Source: Hippopus hippopus (lineage: Eukaryota; Mollusca; Bivalvia; Cardiida; Cardiidae). From it: a DNA stretch of 64,000 bases. Where the stretch lies: contig OX328105.1 of NCBI GenBank assembly GCA_946811185.2, forward strand, positions 36,768,974 to 36,832,973. Reading direction: 5' to 3'. A program made the translations under genes and the position numbers. Every line of letters starts with the position of its first letter. Position 1 is the stretch's first letter. Under the pieces are notes generated by a model. It worked only from the letters and a program-made list of their open reading frames with translations. It was not told the origin of the DNA and ran no database searches. Positions 1 to 7,291 of this stretch are shown here, piece after piece.

Positions 1-80
1 GGCTCGGCAATTATGCAGTAACTCCACTCCGTATAATCACAAGGTCAATTGAGCAACTCGGGGGCATGACAGTTTTTTGA

Positions 81-244
81 TATTGTTTGTTTGTATGGTG
101 TTTCTCGTAGTTTCAGCATATTTCTGTCATATCACGGAGGCCAGTGCATCTACCATTGCCTTCCTGTGAGTCTTTATCCAGTGTTCCGCACAATATTATA
201 TCCACTGGCTTCTTTCTCACATACTCAACGTCATAAACATCGAT

Positions 245-250
<6 letters not shown>
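81..250 (-). repeat. Headless SINE-like body with CAAA-type tail (S1)
   Basis: On the minus strand this is the 3' half of a SINE-like element. The words ggtgttt, tttcagcatattt, atatcacgg and ggccagtgca (91-147) line up in order with the core of the better-preserved element at 6716-6763. The ccagtgttccgcacaat and ccactggcttctttc words line up with its body. The tail side (81-95) is a tattgtttgtttg run. The expected tRNA-like head is missing: the element stops where the (AG)n tract starts at 251. A copy sits at the same place in every unit. Confidence 0.7.

Positions 251-302
<52 letters not shown>
251..302. repeat. (AG)26 microsatellite, tract 1
   Basis: Uninterrupted AG dinucleotide run directly after cgatcagcac. 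The same tract in units 2 to 10 is shorter: 19, 18, 18, 13, 12, 11, 13, 12 and 17 repeats by hand count. In units 8 and 9 the right flank is gacggtgg instead of gaggtggtgg. Confidence 0.97.
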
Positions 303-304
<2 letters not shown>

Positions 305-458
305 GGTGGTATTTCATTTACCAGTACTTTGCACATTATTCCAAACCAATGGCTGCTTTCCTACATAACTGTTGTCGGGATAAAAACATTGTGAGTGATG
401 AGAAATTAATGAATCTTGTCGCAATTACTGTCATCAAACCTCGGATAATAATTGCAAC

Positions 459-525
459 AGCTGGGAAATGGAACCTGTGAATCCCTAGTTTCAGGCTTCG
501 TACGTCATCAACTGAGCAACCAAGC
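459..525 (-). other. tRNA-like head of alpha SINE, cassette 1
   Basis: Read on the minus strand, this segment starts AGCTTGG, has an A-box-like TTGCTCAGTTGA, and ends near CCCAGCT, so the two ends can pair as a decayed acceptor stem. The B-box-like word reads GGTTCCATTTCC here; in units 4, 5 and 8 it reads GGTTCGATTTCC. Best read as the tRNA-derived 5' end of a SINE, not a working tRNA. The rest of the cloverleaf folds poorly by eye. Confidence 0.6.
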
Positions 526-824
526 TGAGAATTATGCAGATGAAATATTTCTTTTGTAATTGATCGGATCTTAAAGGGAGCCATGTTAAAGAAAATGAAA
601 GTTATGAGCCCGATCTGACGACTTCAACATAATTTGAGTTATATCGCAAGCACCTACTTATGCTTTATTGGAGTTTTATTACCTGTACTTTGCTTTTAAC
701 CTTTCCCAAACCACTGTTTGCTTTCAAACGTAGATCATTTGAAACATTGTTCAACGATGAGAGAAGAATGAATCTTGTCGCCATGAACTTAAACAATCCT
801 GAAAAAGAAAATTAGAATAGCCGG

Positions 825-835
825 GGAATCGAACT
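825..835 (-). promoter_or_regulatory. B-box-like word in beta SINE, cassette 1
   Basis: Minus strand AGTTCGATTCC, one mismatch from the Pol III B-box consensus GGTTCRANNCC. I see no good A box at the right distance (the sequence upstream on the minus strand is GTTCCAGACTTAAAACCC), so the internal promoter looks broken. The same word recurs in the two other beta copies at 1481-1491 and 2161-2171. Confidence 0.5.
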
Positions 836-896
836 ATACAACCTTTGGTTTTATGTCTGGAACATTACTTTGCTGCTGCTTTTAGTGATGTTGGCT

Positions 897-898
897 GA

Positions 899-929
<31 letters not shown>

Positions 930-930
930 G
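897..930. repeat. AG tract 2 with ATAG interruption
   Basis: AG run broken by gatag. Units 2, 3 and 5 also have an acag interruption. It separates cassette 1 from cassette 2. Confidence 0.9.
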
Positions 931-1117
931 ATTTGATTTTGAAATATTTACTTTATTTCTGGAGGGTTGTAATTTGCGTGAAGAAATTGTAACATATTGT
1001 AAAGAAATATGATGTACAGTTATCTTGTGAATTGAAGGGGGGGAAAAATGTGAGCGATGAGAAATGAATGAATCTTGTCGCAATGGCTGTCGTCAAACCT
1101 CGGATAAAAATTGCAAC

Positions 1118-1184
1118 AGCTGGGGTATCGAACCTGTGAAGCCCTAGTTTCGGACCTCGTACGTCAACAACTGAGCAATTAAGC
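1118..1184 (-). other. tRNA-like head of alpha SINE, cassette 2
   Basis: Minus-strand head with B-box-like GGTTCGATACC and A-box-like TTGCTCAGTTGT. The body next to it is shortened: the ccagtac...ccactggctg part seen in cassette 1 is missing, and the sequence runs from gaattgaaggggg directly into gagcgatgagaaatg. In units 4, 5 and 8 the B-box word is damaged (atcgaaactg). Confidence 0.55.
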
Positions 1185-1561
1185 AGAGAATTATGCTGAT
1201 GAAGTTTTCTTTTGTAACTGATCAGATCTTAAAGGGAGCCACATTAACGAAAATGAAAGTTATGAGCCCGATCTGACGACTTCAACATAATTTGAGTTAT
1301 ATCGCAAGCACCTACTTATGCGTTATTGGAGTTTCTTTTCACCGGTATCTTGCTTTTAACCTTTCCCAAACCACTGTTTGCTTTCAAACGTAGATAATTT
1401 GAAACATTGTTGAACGATGAGAGAAGAATGAATCCTGTCGCAATGAATTTAATCCTGAAAAAGGAAATAAGATAAACCGGGGAATCGAACTATAGAACCT
1501 TGGGTTTTAAGTCTGGAACATTACTTTGCCGTTGCTTTTAGTGATATGTTTGCTGAGAGCA

Positions 1562-1563
<2 letters not shown>

Positions 1564-1601
<38 letters not shown>
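1564..1601. repeat. AG tract 3
   Basis: Pure AG run between gcaagtg and gtgagaaagg, separating cassette 2 from cassette 3. It is length-variable between units and longest in unit 5 (about 29391-29430). Confidence 0.93.
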
Positions 1602-1604
<3 letters not shown>

Positions 1605-1795
1605 GAAAGGATTTGATTTTGAAATGTTTACTTTATTTCTGGAGGGTTGTTATGTGCATGAAGAAAATGTAACATTTTGGAAAGAAAAATGATATACAGT
1701 TATGTTGTGAATGGAAGGGGGAAAAATGTGAGCGACGAGAAATGAATGAATCTTGTCGCAATTACTGTCATCAAACCGCGGATAAAAATTACAAA

Positions 1796-1862
1796 AGCTG
1801 GGGAATCGAACCTGTGAACCCTAGTTTCAGGCTTCGCACGTCATCAACTGAGCAACCAAGCT
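1796..1862 (-). other. tRNA-like head of alpha SINE, cassette 3 (perfect B box)
   Basis: Best-kept alpha head. The minus strand has AGCTTGG at one end and CCCCAGCT at the other, able to pair as an acceptor-like stem. A-box-like TTGCTCAGTTGA lies at 1844-1855. GGTTCGATTCC, a perfect match to the Pol III B-box consensus, lies at 1802-1812. T-runs follow at once on the minus strand (1796-1793 and 1788-1784), which would stop Pol III close to the end of the tRNA-like part. The segment is 67 bases, shorter than a tRNA. Most likely a SINE head; a degenerate tRNA pseudogene is the same thing by descent. Confidence 0.65.
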
Positions 1863-2228
1863 AAGAATTATGCTGATGAAGTTTTCTTTTGTAATTGATC
1901 AGATCTTAAAGGGAGCCATGTTAAAGAAAATGAAAGTTATGAGCCCGATCTGACAACTTGAACATACTTTGAGTTATATCGCAAGCACCTACTTATGCTT
2001 TATTGGAGTTTCTTTTACCTGTACTTTGCTTTTAACCTTTCCCAAACCACTGTTTGCTTTCAAACGTAGATCATTTGAAACATTGTTCAACGATGAGAGA
2101 AGAATGAATCCTATCGCAATGAACTTAAACAATCCTGAAAAAGAAAATTAGAACAGCCGGGGAATCGAACTATACAACCTTGGGTTTTAAGTCTGGAACA
2201 TTACTTTGCAGTTGCTTTTAGTGATGTT

Positions 2229-2231
<3 letters not shown>

Positions 2232-2282
<51 letters not shown>

Positions 2283-2319
2283 AAGACAGAGAAAGACAGA
2301 GAGAGTTAGACAGAGAGAG
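2232..2319. repeat. AG tract 4 with GACA/GTTA variants
   Basis: AG run followed by repeated agaaagac and gagttagac words. Length and number of aaagac repeats change from unit to unit, from a short form in unit 2 (9215-9268) to long forms in units 1 and 4. Confidence 0.92.
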
Positions 2320-2424
2320 TATTTGATTTTGAAATGTTTACTTTATTCCTGGAGGGTTGTGATGTGCGAAAAGAAATCGTAACATTTTGTAAAGAAAAAT
2401 GATGTACAGTTGTGTTGTGAATTG

Positions 2425-2937
2425 AAGGAAAAAAGCCTATTTTGAAGGAGGCAAGCATATCTCATGTTTAGGAATCCTTGACACAATTTGATTTTGTGAA
2501 GATGTGGTGAAAAGCAAAGAAGTATGTTGCTGAAGCCTACTTTTGAAGTTGATCGATTCTTAGGGGGGACATTGATAAGGTAAACGAAAAATATGTTTAT
2601 GGGTCATGTTTGCAAGACCTTGGAGAGGAAGATCTTGCTATAATGGGAGAAAATACTGGTGTCATATCCCCAAGCCTGTCCCCACATTATGGATACACTG
2701 GAAATGATAAGTGTGGATTTGATTGTTGTTTACTGATTTATTTGGAAAGATTCAAAACTTAAATATAAAAAAATTGGGAAAACTGTGGACAAGCAATTGG
2801 AAATACTGTGGACTAGCTGGAAATCGAGTAAAGAAATGGAATGATTTGAATGTAGGACAAAGATGTTTTCCTGAGTGTTGAAAAGTGAACTAAAATAGTA
2901 TTGAGCAAAACTGTTTAAGTTTACAGCAGTTGTGAAG
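2425..2937. other. Low-copy core of the unit
   Basis: About 0.5 kb with no internal repeat or SINE similarity that I can see, AT-rich, containing short words such as aactgtggac...atactgtggac. It is present once in each unit. It could be a remnant of the host sequence in which the unit first formed. One 69-codon stop-free frame crosses it (2553-2762). Confidence 0.6.
2553..2762 (+). pseudogene. Possible exon or gene fragment, SAM-domain-like words
   Basis: A stop-to-stop frame of 69 codons with no ATG near its start. It includes GSCLQDLGEEDLAIMG, which resembles the C-terminal part of SAM domains (pattern L..L.EEDL..MG). The rest of the frame (ISPSLSPHYGYTGNDKCGFDCCLL and following, in pieces) does not look like SAM. 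No splice sites or start were established. It may be a captured exon scrap or chance. Present in every unit because the DNA is repeated. Confidence 0.2.
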
Positions 2938-2940
2938 CTA

Positions 2941-3233
2941 TTTAATAATTGCTTGGATGATGATGATGATTAGGTTGGTAGTGCTACTGTAGATGTTGTA
3001 GCGGAGCAAGATTTCTTTGTTAGCCAAAGCTCTTGTAACAGTCTTTCCAAACCACTGGCTGGTTTTCAAAATAACTTTAGTCGATAGAATGATCGGTATT
3101 AAGCAAAGAATAAATCCTGCAACAACGAATATCATCGAACCTCGGACAGAAATTGGTACAGCTTGGGGACCGAACCTGCGACCGTATAGGCTTTTAGCCA
3201 TGTACTTTACCAACCAAGCTACTGGGCAAGGCA
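2941..3233 (-). repeat. SINE with tRNA-like head and (ATC)n tail (gamma), unit 1
   Basis: Minus-strand element. The head at 3160-3221 has A-box TAGCTTGGTTGG (3210-3221; one mismatch from TRGCNNAGYNGG) and B-box GGTTCGGTCCC (3166-3176; one mismatch). The body contains the family words ccaaaccactggctgg and, weakly, tgtagcggagcaag. The tail side is a GAT run at 2955-2970. Unlike the alpha and delta heads, no T4 run follows the B box closely, so this is the element whose internal promoter could in principle give a longer RNA. An AG tract adjoins its 5' end. Confidence 0.72.
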
Positions 3234-3235
3234 AT

Positions 3236-3237
<2 letters not shown>

Positions 3238-3279
<42 letters not shown>
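3238..3279. repeat. AG tract 5
   Basis: AG run directly upstream (minus-strand sense) of the gamma SINE head. Length differs among units, and in unit 7 it is interrupted by ggagggag. Confidence 0.93.
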
Positions 3280-3282
<3 letters not shown>

Positions 3283-3289
3283 AGTGTAT

Positions 3290-4060
3290 TTGATTATGAC
3301 ACGTTTACTTTAATCCTGAAGGGTTTTTATGTGCGAGAAGAAATTAAAACATTTTGCAAAGACAAATGATGTACAGTTGTGGATTGAAGGAAAAATAATA
3401 TAAGCTTTTGGAAGGGGATAACTTTCTTTTACCAGTACTTCGCACAATATTATTCCCATTGGCACTGGCTGCATTCCGAACATAACCTCGTCGAAAGAAT
3501 TATGAGGGCTGAGATAAGAATAAACCCTGTCGTAGTAACTGTCATCAATTACATAGAGCATATTCTCAGTCTAAGAGATTGTATCCTCAGTCCGTAGGTT
3601 TTACTTTCACATCGGGAGAAATATTTTCAGTCTGTATTTATTTATTCCTGGAGGGTTATGAGCGAGAAGACATTGTAACTTTTTGTAAAGAACAATGATG
3701 GAAAAAGTAAAATGTGTGAACACTATAGATTTTAATGGCCATGTGTTTAGAAATGTGCAGAAGTTAATTTTAAGGGACTCGATATTTTCTGGACAGTTTT
3801 GGATTCAATAAAAAAAGTTATAAGCTATTTGGGAGGAGATGAGTACTTTCTTTTACCAGTACTTTGCACAATATTGTTCCCATTGGCACTTGCTGCTTTC
3901 TTTTTATGACTTCGTCAGAAGGATTATCAGCGCCGAGATAAGAAGAAACCCTGTCGCAATAACTGTCATCAATTCCATAAAACATATTCACAGTCTTGGA
4001 GATTGTATCCTCAGTCCGCAGGTTGTACTTTCAAATGGGGAGAAATACATTTAGTGCGTA
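3290..4060 (-). repeat. Tandem duplication of SINE-body fragment plus minisatellite start
   Basis: Two related segments. Segment one has tcctgaagggttttt (about 3313) then cttttaccagtacttcgcac (3425) then attgtatcctcagtccgtagg. Segment two has tcctggagggttatg (about 3646) then cttttaccagtactttgcac (3848) then attgtatcctcagtccgcagg. The SINE body here has no tRNA-like head: after gtcatcaatt both copies change into the 21-bp minisatellite at the same point, so the duplication happened after SINE and minisatellite were joined. Confidence 0.65.
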
Positions 4061-5578
4061 ATACTGGTCCATTAGTCCTTACCATCGTCTTTAGTCTCAT
4101 TTGACCCAATCTCAGTATGTACCCTGAATTCGTGAGATAAACCCTTAGGCCATGAGCTGAGTCAACAAACGCTTGAGATTCAACCAGTTCCTTATTTCTT
4201 TACTTCATTAGGCTGCACTCTTAGTCAATGAGATAAACCTTACCTGTGGAAATTATTCGATATGATTAACCACTTTTTGGTCCGTTGTATTTGTCTTTCT
4301 GTAAGATGTATCGTCGGTCTGTCAAATGTAAATGAAAGTCCAGACACTTGTTTTTACTTTGAATTAAACCAAATGCCGTACGTTAGCCCCTTCAGTCTGT
4401 TTGATTTACCTTTAGTCCAAGAGATGTACCTTCAGTCCGAGAAATATGTCTTCGTTTTGTTTGAGTCTTACACCTTCATCTTCGAGCTCTACATCGCTTG
4501 AAATTGCTTTTAAATAGGTCCTGAAACTGTATTTCCACCTTCCTGTGACTGCGCGAGTTCCTAAGCCTGTACCCACAGTCGGCGACTTCATACCCCCAGC
4601 GCCTAAAACCAACCCTCAGGCCGTTACAAACATACTGAGTCCTTGAGATTGTATCCTCAGTTCGTGGAATGTTTCCTCAGTCTATTTCATGTCCTCTTAG
4701 ACTTTGAAATCGTACCTATAGTCAGTTGAATGTACCCCCAGGCCCTGAACCACTGGCCTCACTCAAATGGTACCATTTGCACAGTTTGCCTATACACTCT
4801 TTTCCTGAAATGTACCCTAAATCTGTTAGCTGTAAGTTCAGAGAGTATCCTTAATGTAACTTTTCTTCCAGTCTTATAACATTAGTCAGCGCGTTGAGCC
4901 CAAAATTAGCAATAAAAACCCCAAGTCTATGAGATGCACCTCAGTCACTCGAATACACCATAAGGCCCTAAAGCTGTGTTCTATCTTAAAATTTACCCGT
5001 TTTCAATTAGACTTTATCCCTTGCCCACTTGATGTGCCTACAGTTCGAAGATGTGTCCTTTGTCCATTGGTTATTGCAATAGCCCGTTTCATGTTCTCTT
5101 AGGAATTGAGATGGTAGCCTTAGTGAGTGAGATGTATCATCAAGCTATAAACCTGTGTCGTTTCAGAGATTGTAGTCCCAACCTGTTAGCCTGACCCGCC
5201 AGTCGGTAAGATGTTCTTTTAGTTCCTTCTACTTTCTCTCAGGCGGTGAAATACATTCTCAGTTCGATGTTCCCTCAAACCTTGAAACAGTGTCCCTTCT
5301 ATTATTTCAACCCAATGCCGTATGCCTGTATCTGTGGTAGGCTATATATTCTCTCAGTTCCACACAGATATACCCTCAGTATTTACAACTATGCCCTTTC
5401 TCCTATTTTAGCTCCAGGCGATTAGCTTGTTCTATCTGCTTCCTTCATATTTCAACCCAACTTAATTGAATGTACCCTCAGATGACGAACCCATGCCTGC
5501 ACTGTTGTTTCACCGATAACTCTTTGGCCTCTACTTCTTCTTCATGATCTTAACCCTCAGTCTAAACGGTCTGAAATA
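3562..5578. repeat. Decayed ~21-bp minisatellite, unit 1
   Basis: A 2-kb field in which the words (c)tcagtc, gagat and tgtacc/tgtatcc recur at spacings of about 20-22 bases. A rough consensus is GAGATGTAYCCTCAGTC plus 3-4 variable bases. Clear runs: 3562-3600, 4410-4450 (tacctttagtc, taccttcagtc) and 4637-4760 (spacings 21, 20, 20, 22, 20 by hand). Copies are strongly diverged from each other inside a unit but nearly identical between units, so the minisatellite is much older than the 7-kb amplification. Confidence 0.75.
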
Positions 5579-5603
5579 ATGTATTCAACCTCATTTCACT
5601 GTC

Positions 5604-6224
5604 ATCTCTCTCTCTCTTCTTCATTTCTCTCTCTTTTTCATTTCTCTCTCTCTCTCTCTCGCTCTCGCTATTTCTGTCTCTCTATTTCTGTCTCTCTTCA
5701 CCTCTCTCTCTCAATCTCATTCTGTCTGTCTATCTCTTTCCTTCTCTGTCTTTCTCTCTTTGTCTCTTACTCTCTATCTACTCCTTTCTGAACTCTTTGT
5801 CTTACTCTCTGCTCCTCATTCTTATCTTCTCTCTACACTCTTTTCTACTGTCAGTCTCCCGCTGTCTCTCTCTCTCTCTCGCTGTCGCTCTCTATCTATC
5901 TCTCTCTCTTTCTTTCTCGCTTTCTGTCTTTCTCTCGCTCTCTATTTCTCTCTCTATCCCTCCCATTTCTCTTCCTCCTCTTCTTATATTTCTCCTCTTT
6001 CTATCTGTATCTCGCTGCCTCCTTTCACACAGTTTCTCTATCTCTGTTTTTCTCTCTCTTTCGCTATTCCACCATCTTCTGTCTCATTGTCTATCGTTCA
6101 TTATTCTCTCACGTTCTCTCTGTCTGTCTTTCTGTCTCCCTTTATTCCTTTTTCCTTCCTGCAGACTTCTGTCTCTGTCCCTCTATCCATCTCTTTCGCC
6201 TTCAGTCCCTCTCTCTCTCTTTTG
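5604..6224. repeat. Polypyrimidine (CT)n-rich block, unit 1 (621 bp)
   Basis: About 620 bp of almost pure C and T on the plus strand: ctctct runs broken by gctgtcgc, tctgtctg and tcattt words. Open frames here encode only Ser/Leu/Phe low-complexity peptides and are not genes. Minisatellite-like words resume after the block (tcctcaggctgtatg 6364, tctcagttgatatg 6391, cctcagaccg 6410), so the block appears to sit inside the older minisatellite. Confidence 0.93.
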
Positions 6225-6690
6225 GCTGACTTGATATTGCATCTTTGGTCTCCTTGTTGTGTTTCTCACGTTTATAAGACGGTATTCTCGGACTATGATG
6301 TTTATCCTTTTCCTCCAAAAATGTACTTCCTACAATAAATTTTGCTTCCTTTCCTTCATATCTTCCTCAGGCTGTATGATTGATGGTTTCTCAGTTGATA
6401 TGATGCTCCCTCAGACCGTAATTTTGATTGTTATCTGCTTTTAAATACATGTAGATTAAGAACTATGTAGAATTGTCCATTAGATCTTTTAGTATGAAAT
6501 GTTAATGGTGTAACTGGCACAATTGAGACATCCTGGCAAGATCTTACAAAATTATGTAATCACCCTGTGCATGTTTTACCTTAAGAATGCCAAAAAAGCC
6601 AAGGTTCCCACTTTATGATCAGAAGCAATTTGTTGATTGAAAATAATACATAAACATTCACGTAAGATTCTCCATATCATATTTATGCAG
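6225..6690. other. AT-rich spacer
   Basis: The first 200 bp still hold a few minisatellite-like ctcag words. The rest (about 6430-6690) shows no repeat that I recognise and no coding potential. It leads directly into the tail of the full-length SINE. Present once per unit. Confidence 0.6.
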
Positions 6691-7004
6691 TATTGATTCA
6701 TTGATTGATTGCAGAGTGTTAAACGCCGTTTACAACATTATTTCAGTTTATATAGCGGCGGCCAGTGCACTTATGTATTCTTTCCTGTAATTTCTTTTAC
6801 CAGTATTACGCACAATATTCTTTCCAAGCCACTGGCTGCTTTCCCACATGACAATCGTGGAAACAATGGTCAACGTTGAGAGTGGAATGAATCGTATCGC
6901 ATGGAATATCAGCAATCCTCGGAAAATAATTGGCCGAACCGGGAATGAAACCAGCGACCCCCCTGTTCTCAAGTCCTGTATGCTACCGACTGAGCTACCG
7001 AGGC
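6691..7004 (-). mobile_element. Full-length tRNA-derived SINE (delta), spanning unit 1/2 junction
   Basis: About 314 bp on the minus strand. Head 6932-7004 (73 bases) has a perfect A box TAGCTCAGTCGG (6986-6997) and a B box GGTTTCATTCC (6942-6952; two mismatches). Body words ccactggctgctttcccac and cttttaccagtattacgcac follow. The conserved core lies at 6716-6763 (gttaaacgccg ... tttcagtttatatagcgg ... cggccag). The tail is AATC repeats, seen as attgattcattgattgatt at 6692-6710 on the plus strand. The core and tail arrangement resembles SINEs widespread in molluscs. A TTTT run (6926-6923) lies only 15 bases past the B box. A non-autonomous retroposon; no partner LINE is in the window. Confidence 0.78.
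6932..7004 (-). other. tRNA-like head of delta SINE
   Basis: Exactly 73 bases and starts GCCTCGGTAGCTCAGTCGG on the minus strand, strongly tRNA-like at the 5' side. The anticodon arm, T arm and acceptor 3' side pair poorly by eye, and no CCA is present, so I do not call a functional tRNA. The head crosses the unit boundary as defined here, so it is rebuilt intact at every junction. Confidence 0.65.
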
Positions 7005-7245
7005 TCGGCAATTATGCAGTAACTCCACTCCGTATAATCACAAGGTCAATTGAGCAACTCGGGGGCATGACAGTTTTTTGATATTGTTTGTTTGTATGGT
7101 GTTTCTCGTAGTTTCAGCATATTTCTGTCATATCACGGAGGCCAGTGCATCTACCATTGCCTTCCTGTGAGTCTTTATCCAGTGTTCCGCACAATATTAT
7201 ATCCACTGGCTTCTTTCTCACATACTCAACGTCATAAACATCGAT

Positions 7246-7289
<44 letters not shown>

Positions 7290-7291
<2 letters not shown>

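Larger units (their letters stand above)
303..2231 (-). repeat. Triplicated SINE-pair cassettes, unit 1
   Basis: Three diverged tandem cassettes. The landmark ttaaaggga occurs at 571, 1229 and 1906, giving periods of about 658 and 677 bp. Each cassette has a SINE-like copy with tRNA-like head (alpha: 303-540, 1020-1200, 1722-1885), then a second SINE-like copy (beta: about 612-880, 1265-1550, 1945-2225), then an AG tract (897-930, 1564-1601, 2232-2319). In the beta copies caacataatttgagttatat followed by cgcaagcacctacttatg aligns with the core of the full-length element at 6716-6763. All copies point to the minus strand. Confidence 0.85.
1..7001. repeat. Macrosatellite unit 1 (7001 bp)
   Basis: First complete copy in the window and the reference for all block coordinates given here. 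It starts with ggctcggcaatta and ends just before the same word at 7002. It is the second-longest unit, mainly because its AG tracts are long: (AG)26 at 251-302, and an extended AG/GACA tract at 2232-2319. Private variants include gcattccgaacataac near 3471 (other units have cattcctcacataac) and ctgtcgtagtaac near 3532 (others cgcagtaac). Right-end type: cacatgac plus six C in the gcgaccccccctg-like run, shared with units 2, 7 and 8. No gene is recognised. The window starts inside the array, so this is not necessarily the first unit on the chromosome. Confidence 0.97.

Noticed and set aside
91..480. Plus-strand frames with Arg-Glu repeats
   Set aside because: The repeat part is only the (AG)n tract. 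Frame and length change with AG copy number between units, and no conserved protein is recognisable on either side.
2938..3234. 98-codon minus-strand frame conserved in all nine units
   Set aside because: It coincides exactly with the gamma SINE, including its tRNA-like head and GAT tail. Conservation reflects recent amplification of the whole unit, not selection on a protein. The overlapping plus-strand frame is equally conserved.
3562..5578. CRISPR array
   Set aside because: The periodic words are degenerate, spacing is about 21 bp with no separate constant repeats and unique spacers, and the context is eukaryotic.
5604..6338. Open frames of 145-257 codons in the CT-rich block of every unit (Ser/Leu/Phe-rich)
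   Set aside because: They arise because a nearly pure C/T strand has few stop codons in any frame. Two or three frames are open at once, composition is low-complexity, and frames shift between units with indels.
6745..6765. TATA-like promoter (tttatatagcgg)
   Set aside because: This word is part of the conserved SINE core and recurs in diverged form in other SINE copies, with no gene downstream.
6932..7004. A functional tRNA gene
   Set aside because: The 5' half is tRNA-like and the length is right, but anticodon, T and acceptor stems pair poorly and a SINE body continues beyond the 3' side. A SINE head is the better reading.
6748..7011. 87-codon minus-strand frame and 77-codon plus-strand frame over the delta SINE
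   Set aside because: Both are chance frames in a SINE. They are broken in units 3, 4, 5, 6 and 9 by a one-base C-run difference and other substitutions.
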